Of a stretch of 64,000 bases of DNA, positions 62,485 through 64,000 are shown one piece after another (positions within the stretch are counted from its first letter, which is position 1; each line of letters begins with the position of its first letter). A model generated the notes under the pieces. That model was not told the DNA's origin and ran no database searches. It worked only from the letters and a program-made list of their open reading frames with translations. The position numbers and the translations under genes were made by a program. Origin of the DNA: JBBROS01 sp965213855 (GTDB taxonomy: Bacteria; Pseudomonadota; Alphaproteobacteria; Acetobacterales; Acetobacteraceae); the NCBI GenBank assembly GCA_965213855.1, contig CBDCAA010000008.1, positions 372,001 through 436,000 of the forward strand, read 5' to 3'.

Positions 62485-63885
62485 ATGATGGCCGGATTGA
62501 CCGTGCGTGGTGGTCGGCAGGTCGCGGCTCGAGACGATGCCGCCGCCCTCCCGTCCCTGCTGGATTTCCACTCGCCGACCGGCGCGCTTGGCGTGGCGCC
62601 GGTCCTGTTCGCTGCGCGCGGCACGACGTGGGTGGTCTGCTCGCTGGTCGCGGCCTGCTTTGCCGCGGCCGGGCTGATCCCGATCGACAAGGTCGTGACG
62701 GCGCAGGGCAAAGTGATCGCGGAGAACCCGACGAGCGTCATCCAGCCACTCGAGACGGCGATCGTGCGGAGCATCGACGTGCGCGAGGGCCAACTCGTCA
62801 AACGGGGCGATCTGCTCGCCCGCCTCGACCCGACCTTCGCCACCGCCGACGCGGGGGCGCTGGAGGCCCAGGTCGACAGCTACCAGTCCGAGGTGGACCG
62901 GCTGAACGCGGAGGCCGGCAGCCACCCTTACCGCCCCAGCGTGACCAACCAGAATACGCTCATGCAGTCGGCGATCTTCGCCCAGCGCAAGGCCGAAACC
63001 GAGTTCAAGCTGCAGAACTACGCCCAGAAGATCGCAAGCATCCAGTCCCAGATCCAGCGCGCGATGTCGGACGTCACCGCCTATAGTGGCCGGCTGCAGA
63101 TCGCGACCGAGGTCGAGTCCAAGCGGATCGAACTCGAGAAGGACAAAGTCGGCAGCGCGCTCAACCGCCTGTCCGCGACCGACAGCAAGCTCGAGGTGAT
63201 GCGCGGTATGGAGGGCGCGAAGGCGCAGGCCGTTCAGGGTGCGCGTGACCTCGCCGCGATGCAGGCCGAGCGGGACGGGTATGTGCAGAACCAGCAATCG
63301 GCGATCGGCAAGGACCTGACGGACGCCACCCGAAAGCTGAGCGACGCGCGGGAGAACCTCAACAAGGCCGTTCTTCGCCGAAGGCTCGTGGAGATGCGGG
63401 CCGAGCAGGACTCGATCGTCTTGAACGTGGCCAAGGTGTCGCCGGGATCGGTCCTGCAGTCTGGCGAGCAGCTCATGTCGCTGACCCCGGCCGACTCGCC
63501 GCTGGAGGTCGAGGTGAACATTCCGGGGGCCGATGCCGGGTTCGTCCGCCAGGGCGATCCGGTCACGATCAAGCTCGATGCATTCCCTTACACCCAGTAT
63601 GGCGGGGCGAGCGGTACGGTCCGGATCGTCAGCCCGGACAGCTTTACCACTAGCCCGGACGACAAAAAGCGGGGCGTGACACCTGGCGGCCCGCAATCCG
63701 GCCCGACCTTCTTCATCGGCCGGGTGACGATCGAAGAGACGAGCCTGCATGATACCCCGCCCGGGTTCCGCCTCCAGCCCGGCATGCCGGCGACCTTGGA
63801 CGTGAAGGTCGGCAAACGGACCGTCTTGGACTACATGCTCGGCCACGTGCTGCCCGTGGCCATGGATGGGATGCGCGAACCCTGA
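62485..63885 (+). CDS. HlyD-family periplasmic adaptor of type I secretion
   Basis: 466 residues. One membrane span (VVCSLVAACFAAAGLIPI, residues about 51-68), then the lipoyl half VIQPLETAIVRSIDVREGQLVKRGDLLARLDPT, a long coiled coil (about residues 120-310, VDSYQSEVDRLNAEAG to KLSDARENLNKAVLRRRLVEMRA), the second lipoyl half and beta-barrel (VEVNIPGADAGFVRQGDPVTIKLDAFPYTQYG). It joins the ABC exporter to an outer-membrane TolC-like channel. The 81-base gap after the ABC gene is compatible with one transcript. ATG 62485 or 62488. Confidence 0.94.
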   Translation: MMAGLTVRGGRQVAARDDAAALPSLLDFHSPTGALGVAPVLFAARGTTWVVCSLVAACFAAAGLIPIDKVVTAQGKVIAENPTSVIQPLETAIVRSIDVREGQLVKRGDLLARLDPTFATADAGALEAQVDSYQSEVDRLNAEAGSHPYRPSVTNQNTLMQSAIFAQRKAETEFKLQNYAQKIASIQSQIQRAMSDVTAYSGRLQIATEVESKRIELEKDKVGSALNRLSATDSKLEVMRGMEGAKAQAVQGARDLAAMQAERDGYVQNQQSAIGKDLTDATRKLSDARENLNKAVLRRRLVEMRAEQDSIVLNVAKVSPGSVLQSGEQLMSLTPADSPLEVEVNIPGADAGFVRQGDPVTIKLDAFPYTQYGGASGTVRIVSPDSFTTSPDDKKRGVTPGGPQSGPTFFIGRVTIEETSLHDTPPGFRLQPGMPATLDVKVGKRTVLDYMLGHVLPVAMDGMREP

Positions 63886-63913
63886 TGCGGCCACAGCGGG
63901 CGCGGAGTCGGCT

Positions 63914-64000
63914 ATGGCCGGGCTGATCACTCGCTTTGGCGATGCGCTCTTGCCCGGCCGCGCGCTTCGGCGCGCGCTGTCCGACGCTACCCATGGCAAG
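63914..64000 (+). CDS. Start of a further gene, cut by the window end
   Basis: ATG 63914 opens a frame (AGLITRFGDALLPGRALRR) that remains open through the last base, 29 bases after the adaptor gene. It is too short to identify. Position suggests a component or substrate-modifier of the type I secretion operon. Confidence 0.35.
   Translation, partial: MAGLITRFGDALLPGRALRRALSDATHGK

Overview
The window is very GC-rich, densely packed DNA with many ATGA, GTGA and TTGA stop/start overlaps. Gene content (guaB, a RsmB-type methyltransferase and guaA close together, an ArsR-methyltransferase fusion next to metH, DUF1501/DUF1800 pair, PduO-type B12 adenosyltransferase, glcB, AtuA-type catabolic genes) fits an alphaproteobacterium, most likely Rhodospirillales and Acetobacteraceae-like. 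That placement is an inference from gene content; no rRNA is present to confirm it.

Layout. 1-1.3 kb: the 3' part of an unknown tail-anchored protein and an empty stretch ending at a tRNA-Gln(CTG), which looks like the edge of an accessory segment. 1.4-10.7 kb: housekeeping (Ppx/GppA, RlmE, renalase-like FAD enzyme, GuaB, haloacid dehalogenase, YdcF-like, RsmB-like, acetyltransferase, GuaA). 10.7-16.5 kb, minus strand: mfd and a DUF1800-DUF1501 pair. 16.6-23.2 kb: phosphatase-like HAD, PHB depolymerase-like esterase, nitronate monooxygenase-like enzyme, a fused beta-oxidation enzyme and an acyl-CoA ligase. 23.4-25.1 kb: hydrolase and an AbrB/PIN toxin-antitoxin pair. 25.1-32.6 kb: a coupled catabolic/transport run (acyl-CoA dehydrogenase, split AtuA, orphan substrate-binding protein, MFS and ArsB-like carriers, broken YdcZ-type exporter). 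32.7-51.6 kb: metabolic, transport and envelope genes, including malate synthase G, M20 peptidases, multicopper oxidase plus cytochrome c, cobalamin adenosyltransferase, TonB and a CDF cation exporter. 51.6-54.5 kb: a visibly less GC-rich accessory patch with an Mrr-like restriction endonuclease divergent from an unknown gene. 54.6-59.0 kb: cobalamin-dependent methionine synthase under an ArsR-methyltransferase regulator with a clear palindrome in its promoter. 60.1-64.0 kb: a type I secretion ABC exporter and HlyD adaptor, with a third gene cut by the window end.

The most striking observation is the number of otherwise intact genes carrying a single lesion: DUF1800 (+1), acyl-CoA ligase (+1 in a G run), metH (-1 in a G run) and a YdcZ-family exporter (in-frame amber codon). 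The indels in G runs suggest read or assembly error for at least some, but each needs checking. The best leads for new biology are the palindrome-controlled ArsR-MT/metH/CxCC-protein locus, the Mrr/unknown divergent pair, and the orphan binding protein fused by overlapping stops to the split AtuA genes.
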